A stretch of 64,000 nt of DNA from Acidobacteriota bacterium (GTDB lineage: Bacteria; Acidobacteriota; Vicinamibacteria; Marinacidobacterales; Marinacidobacteraceae). The position numbers and the translations under genes were made by a program. Shown here one piece after another: positions 40,075 to 53,951 of this stretch. The notes beneath the pieces are model-generated. The model was given only the letters and a program-made list of their open reading frames with translations, did no database searches and was not told the origin of the DNA. The first letter of the stretch is position 1. Each line of letters opens with the position of its first letter. The stretch spans positions 17,906-81,905 of the forward strand of contig VXNL01000064.1 of the NCBI GenBank assembly GCA_009840635.1, in the 5' to 3' direction.

Positions 40075-40931
40075 AGCGGCGTGGTCTGGGGCGCGGCCTC
40101 GATGCCCTGCTTCCATCAGCCGTGTCGACCGACGGATCCCGTTCGGTACCGGTCGGCGAGCTGGTGCCCAATCCCGCGCAGCCGCGCTCGCAGATCGCTG
40201 CCGAGGACCTGGAGGGGCTGGCGGCGTCCATCGCCGCCCGCGGCGTCATCGAACCGATCGTGGTCCGGCCACAGGCCGGGAGGTTCCAGATCATCGCCGG
40301 GGAGCGCCGGTGGCGCGCGGCGCAGTTGGCGGGGCTCGAGCGCGTGCCGGTGGTGGTTCGCGACGCCTCCGATGAGGACGTCGGGTTGCTGGCGCTGGTC
40401 GAGAACCTGCAACGGGAGGATCTCAACCCGATCGAGGAGGCGCTGGCGTTTCGCCGGCTCGCCGATGCGGGAGGAATGACCCACGGCGCGATTGCCACGG
40501 AGGTCGGGCGAAGCCGCACCGCGGTGACCAATACGCTGCGGCTGTTGGAGCTGACGCCCCACGTAAGGCGGCTGGTGGAAACGGGGAAGCTGCGCGCGGC
40601 GGCGGCCCGGGCGCTCGTTCCGCTCGATGCCGCAGCCCAGGCCGCGCTTGCCGAGGAGATCGTCCGCGGCGAGCTCTCGGTTCGGGAGGTCGAGCGCCGG
40701 GTCAAGCGAGCCAGGGGGGCGGGCGGGCCCGCTCCCGCAAAAGCGCCCAGGCCGTCCGGTCTGGATCCGAACACGCGCGACGCGCAGGAGCGGATGCAGC
40801 GGGCGGTCGGCTTTCCGGTCCAGATCCGGCGGCGTGGTAAGGGCGGCGCCGTCCAGATACAATTTTTCTCCGAAGATGACCTGCACCGCATCTTCGTCGT
40901 GTTGACCAGCGAACGGGAAGTGAGCGAATAG
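40071..40931 (+). CDS. parB: chromosome partitioning CTPase ParB (Spo0J)
   Basis: The 286-residue product begins RRGLGRGLDALLP, the ParA-interacting tip, then has the CTP-binding boxes (IAGERRWRAAQLAGL and ENLQREDLNPIEEALAFRRL), the parS-reading helix-turn-helix (MTHGAIATEVGRSRTAVTNTLRLLEL) and a C-terminal clamp/dimer domain (VQIQFFSEDDLHRIFVVL). It starts with GTG overlapping the parA stop. The single perfect parS is about 0.8 kb upstream. Confidence 0.97.
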   Translation: MKRRGLGRGLDALLPSAVSTDGSRSVPVGELVPNPAQPRSQIAAEDLEGLAASIAARGVIEPIVVRPQAGRFQIIAGERRWRAAQLAGLERVPVVVRDASDEDVGLLALVENLQREDLNPIEEALAFRRLADAGGMTHGAIATEVGRSRTAVTNTLRLLELTPHVRRLVETGKLRAAAARALVPLDAAAQAALAEEIVRGELSVREVERRVKRARGAGGPAPAKAPRPSGLDPNTRDAQERMQRAVGFPVQIRRRGKGGAVQIQFFSEDDLHRIFVVLTSEREVSE

Positions 40932-40935
40932 AACG

Positions 40936-41361
40936 ATGGCACGAGACCCATCGCGGGACGCCCATAGCGGATATGTCGGATCCGGGTCGCGTCTGTCAGG
41001 CCGACTGAACGCACCGGGCCCGTTCAACGTGAACGGGGAATTCGTGGGAGAAATCCACTCCGAGGACGAGGTTTCGGTGGGCAACTCCGGGAACTTCGAT
41101 GGCCGGATCTACGCCCAGCGAGTCGTCGTGGAGGGCGGAGGCCGGGTGAGCGGCGAGATCGCGGCGCAGGACGTCATCGTGCATTCCGGAGGGTCCATTG
41201 CGGGCGTTGCGGTCCAGGCCGCCAATCTGACCCTGGAAGCCAAGAGCGATGCCGACGGCGCGCACTTCCGGGTCCACCGCGATTACAAGCGCTCGCCGTC
41301 CCAGGGAGCGGCCAACCCGGCTTCCCCACCACGGACAAAACCCCAAAGCGCCAGCGCCTGA
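40936..41361 (+). CDS. bactofilin (polymer-forming cytoskeletal protein)
   Basis: The 141-residue product is a bactofilin: short flexible ends around a right-handed beta-helix core (FNVNGEFVGEIHSEDEVSVGNSGNFDGRIYAQRVVVEGGGRVSGEIAAQDVIVHSGGSIAGVAVQAANLTLEAKSDADG). Bactofilins form filaments at the membrane and, in myxobacteria, link to ParAB. It lies 4 bases after parB, so it is co-transcribed with the segregation genes. Confidence 0.92.
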   Translation: MARDPSRDAHSGYVGSGSRLSGRLNAPGPFNVNGEFVGEIHSEDEVSVGNSGNFDGRIYAQRVVVEGGGRVSGEIAAQDVIVHSGGSIAGVAVQAANLTLEAKSDADGAHFRVHRDYKRSPSQGAANPASPPRTKPQSASA

Positions 41362-41544
41362 CGGCCATTTCAGGCCCCCGGACGTGTTGGCAAGGCCGGT
41401 GTCCGGTGATAGCCTTCCCGCCGTCCGTGACGGGTCAGTTCGCTGACCGCGCGCGTCCGGCTGCCCTCGGTTTTCCCGACTGGTGTCTTCCCGCTTTCTG
41501 GTGGGGCGGCCGACTTCCCTTGCATCCTGTAGGCCATAGGTTTC
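41362..41544 (+). other. leader between bactofilin and ATP synthase genes, with UUCG hairpin
   Basis: This 183-base gap has a perfect GGTCAG-TTCG-CTGACC hairpin (41433-41448), a UUCG tetraloop, with no T-run after it. TTGGCA (41387-41392) and TAGCCT (41410-41415) 17 bases apart are a weak promoter candidate for the atp operon. Confidence 0.4.
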
Positions 41545-41973
41545 GTGACCATCATTCCTGACCTGACCGCCCTGATCGTGTCGGTGATCGTCGTGTGCCT
41601 GACGCTCGTCCTGAAGCGGCAGTTCTTCGAGCCGCTGGCGCATGCGATGGAAGCGAGGGAGACGCAGGCCGGCGGCGCCCGCGAGGCCCGGGAGGCGGCG
41701 GAGGCCGAGGTGCAGGCCGCGGAGACCCGGGTTGCGGATGCGGTCGCCGCCGTGCGCGAGGAGGGCTACCGCGAGATGGACCGGATACGGCGCGAGGCCG
41801 GCGAGCGTGCCGACGCCACGTTGCTGGCGGCCCGGGAAGCGGCGGCGGCGACACTCCAGGCGGGCAAGGACTCGCTCCGGGAACAGACCACGCGCGCGGC
41901 TTCCGAGCTCGAAACGGCTGCCGAGAGCCTGGCGAACGACCTGACCGCTCGCGTCCTGCGCCGCGCTTCATGA
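41545..41973 (+). CDS. atpF': F-type ATP synthase subunit b'
   Basis: The 142-residue product has one N-terminal membrane segment (LTALIVSVIVVCLTLVLKRQFFEPL) and a long Ala/Glu-rich coiled coil, the layout of b-type peripheral-stalk subunits. The duplicate b/b' arrangement, with this gene before atpF, is typical of photosynthetic bacteria, Deltaproteobacteria and Acidobacteriota-like genomes. It starts with GTG. The end overlaps atpF by ATGA. Confidence 0.9.
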   Translation: MTIIPDLTALIVSVIVVCLTLVLKRQFFEPLAHAMEARETQAGGAREAREAAEAEVQAAETRVADAVAAVREEGYREMDRIRREAGERADATLLAAREAAAATLQAGKDSLREQTTRAASELETAAESLANDLTARVLRRAS

Positions 41974-42569
41974 AGCGGTTTCAGCGACGCGTCTTCACCG
42001 GAACAGGAGTCATGCGGGCACTGCGGCCGCTCCTGGCGGCGGCTCTCGCCGGCATCCTCCTGGCCACCGTGGCGGCGCCGGCGTTCGCTGCCGAGGAGGG
42101 GGCCTCGTATCTGCCCAGGGTCGTCAACTTCACGATTCTCGCGACGATTCTGGTCCTCGCGCTTCGCAAGCCGATCGCCGGCTACCTCGAGGCGCGGGCG
42201 CTCCAGATTCGGGAGCAGCTTGCTGCGGCGCGGGCCGACCGCGAGGAGGCCGCCCGGGCGGCCGAACGCGCAACGGCGCGGTTCCGCGAACTGGACGATG
42301 AGGTGGAGGCGGCGCGGCAGCGGATCACCGAGGCCGCTACCGCCGAGGGCCGCCGCATCGTGGCGGCCGCCGAGGAACAGGCCAGGAAAGTCGGTGCCGC
42401 GGCCGAGGCCGAACTGAACCAGGAAGTACGGCTCGCGGAGCGCCGCCTGGCCGCCGGAGCGGCCCGGGCCGCGGTCGAGATCGCGCGGACGCGCCTCCGC
42501 GACACCATGTCCGAGGAAGACCATCGGCGCCTCATCGACGCCGGGATGACGGCGATCCGCCGCGACTGA
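41970..42569 (+). CDS. atpF: F-type ATP synthase subunit b
   Basis: The 199-residue product has an N-terminal hydrophobic signal-like segment (RPLLAAALAGILLATVAAPAFA), a membrane segment (LPRVVNFTILATILVLALRKPIAGYLEARALQIREQL) and a long helical stalk. ATG at 41970 overlaps the b' stop; ATG at 42012 is an alternative that starts at the signal-like segment. With b' it forms the heterodimeric stator stalk. Confidence 0.92.
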   Translation: MKRFQRRVFTGTGVMRALRPLLAAALAGILLATVAAPAFAAEEGASYLPRVVNFTILATILVLALRKPIAGYLEARALQIREQLAAARADREEAARAAERATARFRELDDEVEAARQRITEAATAEGRRIVAAAEEQARKVGAAAEAELNQEVRLAERRLAAGAARAAVEIARTRLRDTMSEEDHRRLIDAGMTAIRRD

Positions 42570-42587
42570 TCGGAAGGCGCACCGGAG

Positions 42588-43133
42588 ATGTCCAGCGAAG
42601 TCGCCCGCCACTACGCGCGCGTCCTCCTGGACACGGTGGTCGCCGCCGGTGACGACGAGAGCCTGGAGACATTGGCGGGCGGTCTCGAGGAGTTCGCGGC
42701 GTCGCTCGAGCGTTCCGCCGGATTCCTCAAGACGTTGACCTCGCCAGCGATCACGAGGGGGCGGCGCGCGGCGGCCGCGAAGGCGGTCGCCGACCGGATC
42801 CTGCCCGACTCCCATCTGGGCAGGTTCGTCTCGGTCATGGTGGCCCGGGAGCGATCCGGACACCTGGTGGAGACCGCGGCAGCGTTTCGGGCGGCGCTGG
42901 ATGAACATCGGGGGATCGTCGAAGCGGAGGTGGTGTCCGCGCGACAACTGGATGAGCGCGACCGGGAGAGCCTCCAGGCGGCGTTGGCGTCCGCCTTCTC
43001 CGGCACTCCGAGGCTGCGCTTCCGCGAGGATCCGGAGCTGCTCGGCGGATTCGTCATCCGCATCGGGAACCGCATCTACGACGCCAGCGTCAGCCGCCAG
43101 CTTTCCCGGTTCGAGGAGAAGCACGGAGTCTGA
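42588..43133 (+). CDS. atpH: F-type ATP synthase subunit delta
   Basis: The 181-residue product shows the OSCP/delta pattern: VARHYARVLLDTV at the start, SAGFLKTLTSPAITRGRRAAAAKAV, VSVMVARERSGHL, and the C-terminal DPELLGGFVIRIGNRIYDASVSRQLSRFEE. It joins the stator to the top of the alpha-beta hexamer. RBS GGAG lies just ahead of the ATG. Confidence 0.96.
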   Translation: MSSEVARHYARVLLDTVVAAGDDESLETLAGGLEEFAASLERSAGFLKTLTSPAITRGRRAAAAKAVADRILPDSHLGRFVSVMVARERSGHLVETAAAFRAALDEHRGIVEAEVVSARQLDERDRESLQAALASAFSGTPRLRFREDPELLGGFVIRIGNRIYDASVSRQLSRFEEKHGV

Positions 43134-43176
43134 TTCTGTATAAACGATCTGGAATCAACGAGTTATAGGAAGACCC

Positions 43177-44739
43177 ATGAGTATTCGAGCAGACGAGATC
43201 GCCGCCCTGCTGCGGGAACAGATCGCCGGCCACGACACCGGCGTCGATGTCGCGGAAGTTGGAACCGTCGTCTCTTCAGGGGACGGGATCGCCCGCGTGC
43301 ATGGCCTGGAAGGAGTCATGTACGGCGAACTGGTGGAACTGCCCAACGACGTGTTCGGCCTCGCGCTGAACCTCGAAGAGTCTTCGGTGGGACTCGTTCT
43401 CTTCGGGGACGTGACCTCCATCAGGGAGGGAGACACCGCGAAGCGCACCCGGCGGATCCTGCAGGTGCCCGTGGGCGAGGCCATGAAGGGGCGCGTGGTG
43501 GACGCCCTCGGCCGGCCGCTGGACGGCAAGGGACCCATCGAAACGAGCGAAATGGGCGCGGTGGAGCGCATCGCGCCGGGCATCGTCGCCCGGCAGCCGG
43601 TGAAGGAGCCCCTCCAGACCGGAGTCAAGGCCGTGGACGCCATGATTCCCATCGGCCGCGGCCAGCGCGAGCTCATCATCGGAGACCGCCAGACCGGAAA
43701 GACCGCGATCGCGGTGGACGCGATCATCAACCAGCGGGACACCGGCGTGGTCTGCGTGTATGTCGCGGTCGGCCAGAAACTGTCGACGGTTGCCCAGGTG
43801 GTGCAGACGCTCGAAGACCACGGGGCGCTCGACCACACGATCATCGTTGCCGCGGCGGCCTCGGAGCCGGCGCCGCTCCAGTACCTCGCGCCCTATTCCG
43901 GTTGCGCCATGGGCGAGTTCTTCATGGATCACGGCGGCCACGCCCTCTGCATCTACGACGATCTCTCGAAGCACGCCGCCGCCTACCGCGAGATTTCGCT
44001 CCTCCTGCGGCGGCCGCCGGGCCGGGAGGCCTATCCCGGCGACGTCTTCTATCTCCATTCGCGGTTGCTGGAGCGTGCGGCAAAGCTCTCCGACAAGCGG
44101 GGCGGAGGCTCCCTAACCGCCTTTCCCTTCATCGAGACCCAGGCCGGCGACCTGTCGGCCTATGTGCCGACGAACGTGATCTCGATCACGGACGGGCAGA
44201 TCTACCTGGAGGGAGACCTCTTCAACGCCGGCATCCGCCCGGCCATCAACGTCGGCAACTCGGTCAGCCGGGTGGGAGGTTCGGCGCAGATCCGCGCGAT
44301 GCGGCAGGTCGCGGGCACCATGCGGCTGCAGCTCGCGCAGTATCGGGAGATGGCGGCGTTCGCCCAGTTCGGCTCGGACCTCGACAAGGCAACCCAGGCC
44401 CAGTTGGCCAAGGGAGAGCGCCTGACCGAAGTCCTGAAGCAGGACCAGTACGAGCCGCTGCCGGTCGAACAACAGGTGGCGATCATCTTTGCCGCGAACG
44501 AGGGCTTCCTCGATGACCTCGAGCCAAGCGAGTGCCGGAGTTTCGAGGCCGGGCTCTATGAGTTCCTCGAGACCCGCCACCCGGACACGCTGGCCCGGGT
44601 CCGCGAGGAACGGAAGCTGGACGATTCGCTGACCGCCGCGCTCAAGGAGGCGATCGCCGAGTTCAAGCGCGACGCCTTCCGCGCCGGCGGAGCGGCGATC
44701 ACCTCGGCCGCGGAGGCGCGGGAGCCGGTCCCCGCATAA
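43177..44739 (+). CDS. atpA: F-type ATP synthase subunit alpha
   Basis: The 520-residue product is the alpha subunit: [42 protein letters not shown], the P-loop [34 protein letters not shown] and the terminal [38 protein letters not shown]. The gap before it (43134-43176) is AT-rich (TGTATAAACGATC), perhaps an internal promoter, and carries the RBS AGGAAG. Confidence 0.98.
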   Translation: MSIRADEIAALLREQIAGHDTGVDVAEVGTVVSSGDGIARVHGLEGVMYGELVELPNDVFGLALNLEESSVGLVLFGDVTSIREGDTAKRTRRILQVPVGEAMKGRVVDALGRPLDGKGPIETSEMGAVERIAPGIVARQPVKEPLQTGVKAVDAMIPIGRGQRELIIGDRQTGKTAIAVDAIINQRDTGVVCVYVAVGQKLSTVAQVVQTLEDHGALDHTIIVAAAASEPAPLQYLAPYSGCAMGEFFMDHGGHALCIYDDLSKHAAAYREISLLLRRPPGREAYPGDVFYLHSRLLERAAKLSDKRGGGSLTAFPFIETQAGDLSAYVPTNVISITDGQIYLEGDLFNAGIRPAINVGNSVSRVGGSAQIRAMRQVAGTMRLQLAQYREMAAFAQFGSDLDKATQAQLAKGERLTEVLKQDQYEPLPVEQQVAIIFAANEGFLDDLEPSECRSFEAGLYEFLETRHPDTLARVREERKLDDSLTAALKEAIAEFKRDAFRAGGAAITSAAEAREPVPA

Positions 44740-44754
44740 GCGCCCAACCGCCCC

Positions 44755-47084
<2,330 letters not shown>

Positions 47085-47098
47085 CGGACGCGGCGGAC

Positions 47099-47524
47099 AT
47101 GAGCACCCCTTCGCGACTGCGGCTCGAGGTCATCACCCCCGGCGGGGTGGTGTTCCGCGACGACGTGGACTACGTGGAGGCTCCGGCGGTCTTCGGCTAC
47201 GTCGGCATCCTGCCCGGGCACGCACCGCTCCTCTACCAGATCCGGAGCGGCCAGCTGCAGTATCGCCAGGGCGAAGCGGAGCACTTCCTGGCCGTGCACT
47301 GGGGGTTCCTCGAGGTTCTGGACGACACCGTGACGGTGCTCGCCGAAACCGCGGAGCGCCCGCAGGACATCGACCTGGAGCGGGCCGAGAGCGCGCTGAA
47401 CCGGGCGAAGGCCCGGCTCGACGAGTTCGGCGCCGCCTACGACGTCGAGCAGGCGCAACGGGCGGTGGCCCGCGCCGAGGCTCGTCTCAAGGCCGCGGAG
47501 GCAGAGGCAGGCGCGCAGCCATAG
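47099..47524 (+). CDS. atpC: F-type ATP synthase subunit epsilon
   Basis: The 141-residue product has the N-terminal beta-sandwich (LRLEVITPGGVVFRDDVDYVEAPAVFGYVGILPGHAPLLYQIRSGQLQY) and the C-terminal helical hairpin (DIDLERAESALNRAKARLDEFGAAYDVEQAQRAVARAEARLKAAEAEA). It is the last gene of the operon; subunits a (atpB) and c (atpE) are not found in this window. Confidence 0.96.
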   Translation: MSTPSRLRLEVITPGGVVFRDDVDYVEAPAVFGYVGILPGHAPLLYQIRSGQLQYRQGEAEHFLAVHWGFLEVLDDTVTVLAETAERPQDIDLERAESALNRAKARLDEFGAAYDVEQAQRAVARAEARLKAAEAEAGAQP

Positions 47525-47533
47525 AATGCCCGG

Positions 47534-48058
47534 ATGCGCATTCGGGCTTCGCGCGGGCTCCTCGTCGCGCTTGCCGTCGGGATCGCCGGTTCGTTGTTGC
47601 CAGCGGCGTTCGCCGGGGGCGTAGCCGAGCCGGTCGAGCCCGAAACCGTGGCTCGAAAGGAGTTGGTCGGCGAGATTCCTGTATCGGGAGCCTCCGCTGC
47701 GGCGGAGCCGAAGCTGACCCTACGGGCGCCCCGGCAGTTGTTCCTCCGTCCCCGAATGCCGGGCGAGATGCGCCGGCCCTCCCTCGACGTCGAAGTCAGC
47801 GCCCGTCTTGAGGATCTGGACACCGCGGAGAACCTCGAGGACTACTACTGCCTGGAAGAGGTCTGGGACTGGGACGACGACACCGAATCCGTGTACGAGC
47901 CGGACTGCGACCCCTACGAAGAGGGCTCCGAAATCGAGACCTTCTTCTTCGGCAGCCACCGCTTCTCGCTCCCGGGCACCTACCGCGTCTGGCTCCGGCT
48001 CCAGCGCAGCGGCGAGACCGTGATCGCGGGCAACGTGATCGTCCGCATCCGCAATTAG
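47534..48058 (+). CDS. exported protein of unknown function
   Basis: The 174-residue product has a signal peptide (LLVALAVGIAGSLLPAAFAGG). The mature part contains an acidic, aspartate- and tyrosine-rich centre (ENLEDYYCLEEVWDWDDDTESVYEPDCDPYEEGSE with two cysteines that could form a disulfide) and ends in a beta-rich stretch (HRFSLPGTYRVWLRLQRSGETVIAGNVIVRIRN) that resembles an Ig-like or PKD-type fold. I recognise no family. It starts 9 bases after atpC. Confidence 0.75.
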   Translation: MRIRASRGLLVALAVGIAGSLLPAAFAGGVAEPVEPETVARKELVGEIPVSGASAAAEPKLTLRAPRQLFLRPRMPGEMRRPSLDVEVSARLEDLDTAENLEDYYCLEEVWDWDDDTESVYEPDCDPYEEGSEIETFFFGSHRFSLPGTYRVWLRLQRSGETVIAGNVIVRIRN

Positions 48059-48093
48059 CCTCAATTCCGCCCCGCCCGCCAAGGAGCATCAGC

Positions 48094-48576
48094 ATGAAGA
48101 CATTTGCATCCCTGTCCCTCGTGTTCGGCATTGTGTTGGCCCCGATGCACGCTCACGCGGCGGCGATTCGGGCCCCCGGGGCCGCGCCCTCCCTGCTCGA
48201 GGCGGCCGAGATCGCCGCGGCCAGCGGCGTCTATCGGGCGCAGAACACCGCGGGAATCGCCACCGGACGGATCCGGGAGGACGACAACCGGCGGAGCGCG
48301 ATCGCGTTCGCTCTCAGCGGCTTGCTGGCGTTCACCGGCGCGGCGCTCTGGCGCAACCTCACTTGCCGCGATGGGGGTGACGCACGGCACTTCGGCGAGG
48401 GACTCAAGACTCAGACCGAGTGCTTCGAAGAGGACGGTTCGCGAAAGGGCTGGAGCACTCCCACCAAGGCCCTGTTCGGGGCCGGCGTCGGCCTCGAATT
48501 GGTGTCTCTCTTCTACCTGGTGCGGCACCTCCGCGAGGACGGCCAGCAGGACGACGCGCAGCCCTCGTCACCGTAG
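48094..48576 (+). CDS. small exported membrane protein, tandem paralogue 1
   Basis: The 160-residue product has a signal peptide (SLVFGIVLAPMHAHAA), then APSLLEAAEIAAASGVYRAQNTAGIATGRIREDDNRRSAIAF, one membrane segment (SAIAFALSGLLAFTGAALW), a two-cysteine loop (LTCRDGGDARHFGEGLKTQTECF) and a second hydrophobic segment (ALFGAGVGLELVSLFYLVRHL). The next gene encodes a protein of the same design. Function unknown. Confidence 0.8.
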   Translation: MKTFASLSLVFGIVLAPMHAHAAAIRAPGAAPSLLEAAEIAAASGVYRAQNTAGIATGRIREDDNRRSAIAFALSGLLAFTGAALWRNLTCRDGGDARHFGEGLKTQTECFEEDGSRKGWSTPTKALFGAGVGLELVSLFYLVRHLREDGQQDDAQPSSP

Positions 48577-48584
48577 CCGCTGCC

Positions 48585-49055
48585 ATGAAGAAGGCCCTCG
48601 CCATCGCAGTCTGCTGCGGGCTCGCAACGACACCCCTCTACGCGGGAACGCTCCCGGTGGCCGGGGCTGGAACCGGGAGGGCGCCCTCGCTGCTCGAAGC
48701 GGCCGAACTCGCCGCCGCGAGCGGCGCCTATCGCGCCCAGAACACCTCGACGATCACCACCGGCCGGATCCGTCCGGGCGACAAGAAGCGGAGCGCGCTG
48801 GCGTTCGCGATCAGCGGAGTGGCGGCGTTCGCCGGCGCCGCGCTCTGGCGGTGGCTGCCCTGCCGCAACGTGAGCACCACTTTCAGCCAGAACGCCACCG
48901 AGAACACGAAGTACGTCAAGTGCTACGACGCGGACGGCCAGCGGAAGGGACTGGAAACCCCCACCAAGCTGCTCCTGGGGGCAGGGGTCACGCTCGAACT
49001 CGTCTCGCTCGGTTACCTCATCGCCCACCTGGCGTCAGACGGGGAAGATCCCTAG
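48585..49055 (+). CDS. small exported membrane protein, tandem paralogue 2
   Basis: The 156-residue product has a signal peptide (ALAIAVCCGLATTPLYAG) and aligns with the preceding gene: APSLLEAAELAAASGAYRAQNTSTITTGRIRPGDKKRSALAFAISGVAAFAGAALWRWLPCR, a loop with two cysteines, then LETPTKLLLGAGVTLELVSLGYLIAHL. It begins 8 bases after paralogue 1. The 23-base space to the convergent sulfatase gene holds no obvious terminator. Confidence 0.82.
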   Translation: MKKALAIAVCCGLATTPLYAGTLPVAGAGTGRAPSLLEAAELAAASGAYRAQNTSTITTGRIRPGDKKRSALAFAISGVAAFAGAALWRWLPCRNVSTTFSQNATENTKYVKCYDADGQRKGLETPTKLLLGAGVTLELVSLGYLIAHLASDGEDP

Positions 49056-49078
49056 GGAGTTCCCCGGAGGCGCCCGCG

Positions 49079-50634
49079 CTACCTTCGGGCTCCCGTCGCT
49101 TTCCGCTCCAGGTAGTCGTCGGGCCCGCGAAGCGGCGGGATGTGGTGGGGCATGAGCGGATACTCGGTGTCCACGAAGGGCGCGGGATCGGCCGGGAGCA
49201 GGGCGTTCAGCCGAGCCTTGTCCGGGGTGTACCGCGGATCGCCGGCGAGGTTGTCCCATTCTTCCGGGTCCGTCTCGAGGTCGTACAGCTCTTCGCTCCC
49301 GTCGATGTAGCGGATGTACTGGAAGCGTTCGTCGCGGATCGCGTACTCGCCGAACTGGTAGGTGCTGATGACGGGACGGTCCCAGGCGGCACCCGGGTCA
49401 TGGAGGAGCGGCACCAGGCTCCGGCCGTCGAGGCCTCCCTTTTCGGGGAGCGCACCGAGTTCGATCAGGGTGGGATAGAGGTCGAGGAGCGAGACGGTCC
49501 TGCCGGAGCGCATCCCGGCGGGCGTGCCCCCGGGGAGGGCGGCCGTCCCCTCCGGCACCCGGAACATCAGGATCACGCGGGTGAGGTTGTCCCAGAGCGC
49601 GAACTTCCTCCAGTGTTCCTTCTCGCCGAACTGCCAACCGTGGTCGGACCAGAGGACGACGACGGTGTTCTCCGCGTGCGGGCTGGCGTCGAGTGCGTCG
49701 AGGAGCTTGCCGACCATCGCGTCGGCGAAGGCGATTGAGGCCAGGTAGCCCTGCACGCCCTGACGCCATTGATCGGCCGCGACGACGTGGTCGTGGTAGT
49801 TGCCGCCCCGGTGCGCGATCTCGATACCGCGTTCGGGGACGTCCTCAAGGTCGTTTTCGAGGAGCCGCGGGAGTTGAACCTCTTCAAGCGGGAACATCTC
49901 GAAGTACTTCCGGGGGACGTACCAGGGCAGGTGGGGGCGGTAGATGCCGACCGCCAGGAAGAACGGTTTCTCGTGCTCCCGCTCCAGTTGTTCGATGGCC
50001 CAGGCCACCGACTGGTGGTCCCCCATCTCCTCGTCGGGAACATCGAGGGGCGCCCAGTCGAAAGCGCCGTACATGTCCGGGAAGGAGGGCATGTTCACCG
50101 TGCCTTCCCCCTCGGGACGGGGCGACGATGGCATGTGCTGTTCGAGCGATGGAAAGTAGTCGTCCCAGGATCCGGGGTCGGGTTGGTTGTTGTGGAAGAT
50201 CTTTCCGGCGCCGCCGGCCCAGTACCCGTTGTCGGCGAAGTAGCGCGGCAACGTCACCGCATCGGGCAGCACCTGACGCCACCACTGGTAGTTGGAATAC
50301 ATCCCGGAAGTGGTGGTGTGTTGTCCGGTCAGGAGAGCGGTCCGCGAAGGGTTGCAGGAGGGAGAGGGGGTGTAGGCGCGGGTGAACAGCACTCCCTCGC
50401 CGGCCAGGCGCGAAAGGTTGGGCGTCCGGGCCTGGGGATGTCCGCCGAGCGGCTCGATCCAGTCGTTCAGGTCGTCGACGGCGATGAAGAGGATGTTGGG
50501 CCGGTGGGGCGGGTCTCCCTCGGGCGCCCGGTCACCCGCGCAGCCCACGAGGAACGGCAGGAAAAGCAGCGCGGCGCGGCGGCGCGAAAAGCGATCAGAA
50601 CACGTGGCTACGACGCCGTCTCGGCGCTGGACGT

Positions 50635-50638
<4 letters not shown>
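49079..50638 (-). CDS. cysteine-type sulfatase lipoprotein
   Basis: The 519-residue product is a sulfatase: [60 protein letters not shown], with C95 in C-N-P-S-R as the residue oxidised to formylglycine, and [21 protein letters not shown]. It resembles iduronate-2-sulfatase-type enzymes. A signal segment ending at C33 ([11 protein letters not shown]) marks a lipoprotein. GTG at 50638 overlaps the previous stop by four bases (GTGA). The substrate sulfate ester is unknown; no maturase gene is in the window. Confidence 0.9.
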
Positions 50639-52748
<2,110 letters not shown>

Positions 52749-52752
<4 letters not shown>

Positions 52753-53819
52753 GGGCCGGTGGAGTTCGTCTCGGCCGACGCCGGAGCGGTCCGTTCACCG
52801 CCCCAGCGAATCGCGGCGGTGCCGATGGTCAGTCCGGCGCCCACCGAACTGAACAGCACCAGGTCGCCGGGCGCGAGCAGCGCGCGATCGAGGGCGTCGC
52901 GGAGCGCGGTGGGAATCGAGGCGGCGGTCGTGTTGCCGTACTTGTGGATCGTCTTCACCACGCGTTCCGGCGGAAGCTGGAGCCGCCGCGCGACCGCGTC
53001 GATGATGCGGGCGTTCGCCTGGTGGCAGACCAGGAAAGAAACCTCGTCGCGCGAAAAGCCGAGTTCGGCCAGCAGCTTCTCGGCGGCGTCGGCCGAGTTG
53101 CGCACGGCGAAGCGGAAGACCGCCTTGCCCTGCTGCTGCAGGTAGTGCTCCTTGCGCTCCACCGTTTCATGGGTGGGCGGGCGGATGCTGCCCCCGGCCG
53201 GCATCTTGAGCAGATCGCACCCGGATCCGTCCACCTGGTTGTTGAATCCCAGGATGCCCTCACCGTCCTGGGCGGCTTCGAGCAGCACCGCCCCCCCGGC
53301 GTCCCCGAACAGGATGCAGGTGGCGCGGTCCTCGTAGTCGGTGATGGAACTCATCACGTCGGCCCCGATCACCAGTGCCCGCTCCGCGGCCCCGCTGGCG
53401 ACGAACTGCGTCCCCGCCGCGAGGGCGAAGTTGAAACCGCTGCACGCCGCCGACAGGTCGAATCCCCAGGCGCGGCTGGCGCCGATCTGGTCCTGGACCA
53501 GGCACGCGGTGGCGGGGAAGCTCATGTCCGGGGTCACGGTGGCGACCACGATGAGATCGATGTCGTCGGCCGTGATTCCCCGCCGCCGCAGCGCGTCCTG
53601 GGCCGCGCGCGAGGCCAGGAAGGAACACCCGGTGCCCTTGTCCACGATCCGGCGCTCGCTGATGCCGGTGCGCTCCCGGATCCACTCGTCGGACGTGTCC
53701 ACCATCCGTTCCAGGTCGTCGTTCGACAGCACCCGGTCCGGAAGATAGGCCCCGACCGCCGTAATCGCGACGCGGCGGATGGCTTGCGAGGGCTCTTTCG
53801 GGGTCGGCAGTTGAATCAC
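52749..53819 (-). CDS. fabH: 3-oxoacyl-ACP synthase III
   Basis: The 356-residue product has the KAS III triad: C126 in [17 protein letters not shown]266 in [15 protein letters not shown] and N296 in [13 protein letters not shown], with [36 protein letters not shown] at the start. It makes the first condensation of fatty acid synthesis. GTG at 53819 is the probable start. It is divergent from the HAD gene of the lipid operon (132 bases between starts), and the CTG-start gene follows directly. Confidence 0.92.
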
Positions 53820-53951
53820 GAACTTCTCGCCCCCTTTGGGCGAATTGGCGAGTCCTGGACGGGTTGAGGACCGTGGATGGTACGCCAACACGCGCCTCGG
53901 CCGCGCGTCGCGCCACCGTCCCAGCGGGCGCGCGGCGATAATCTGACTCCA

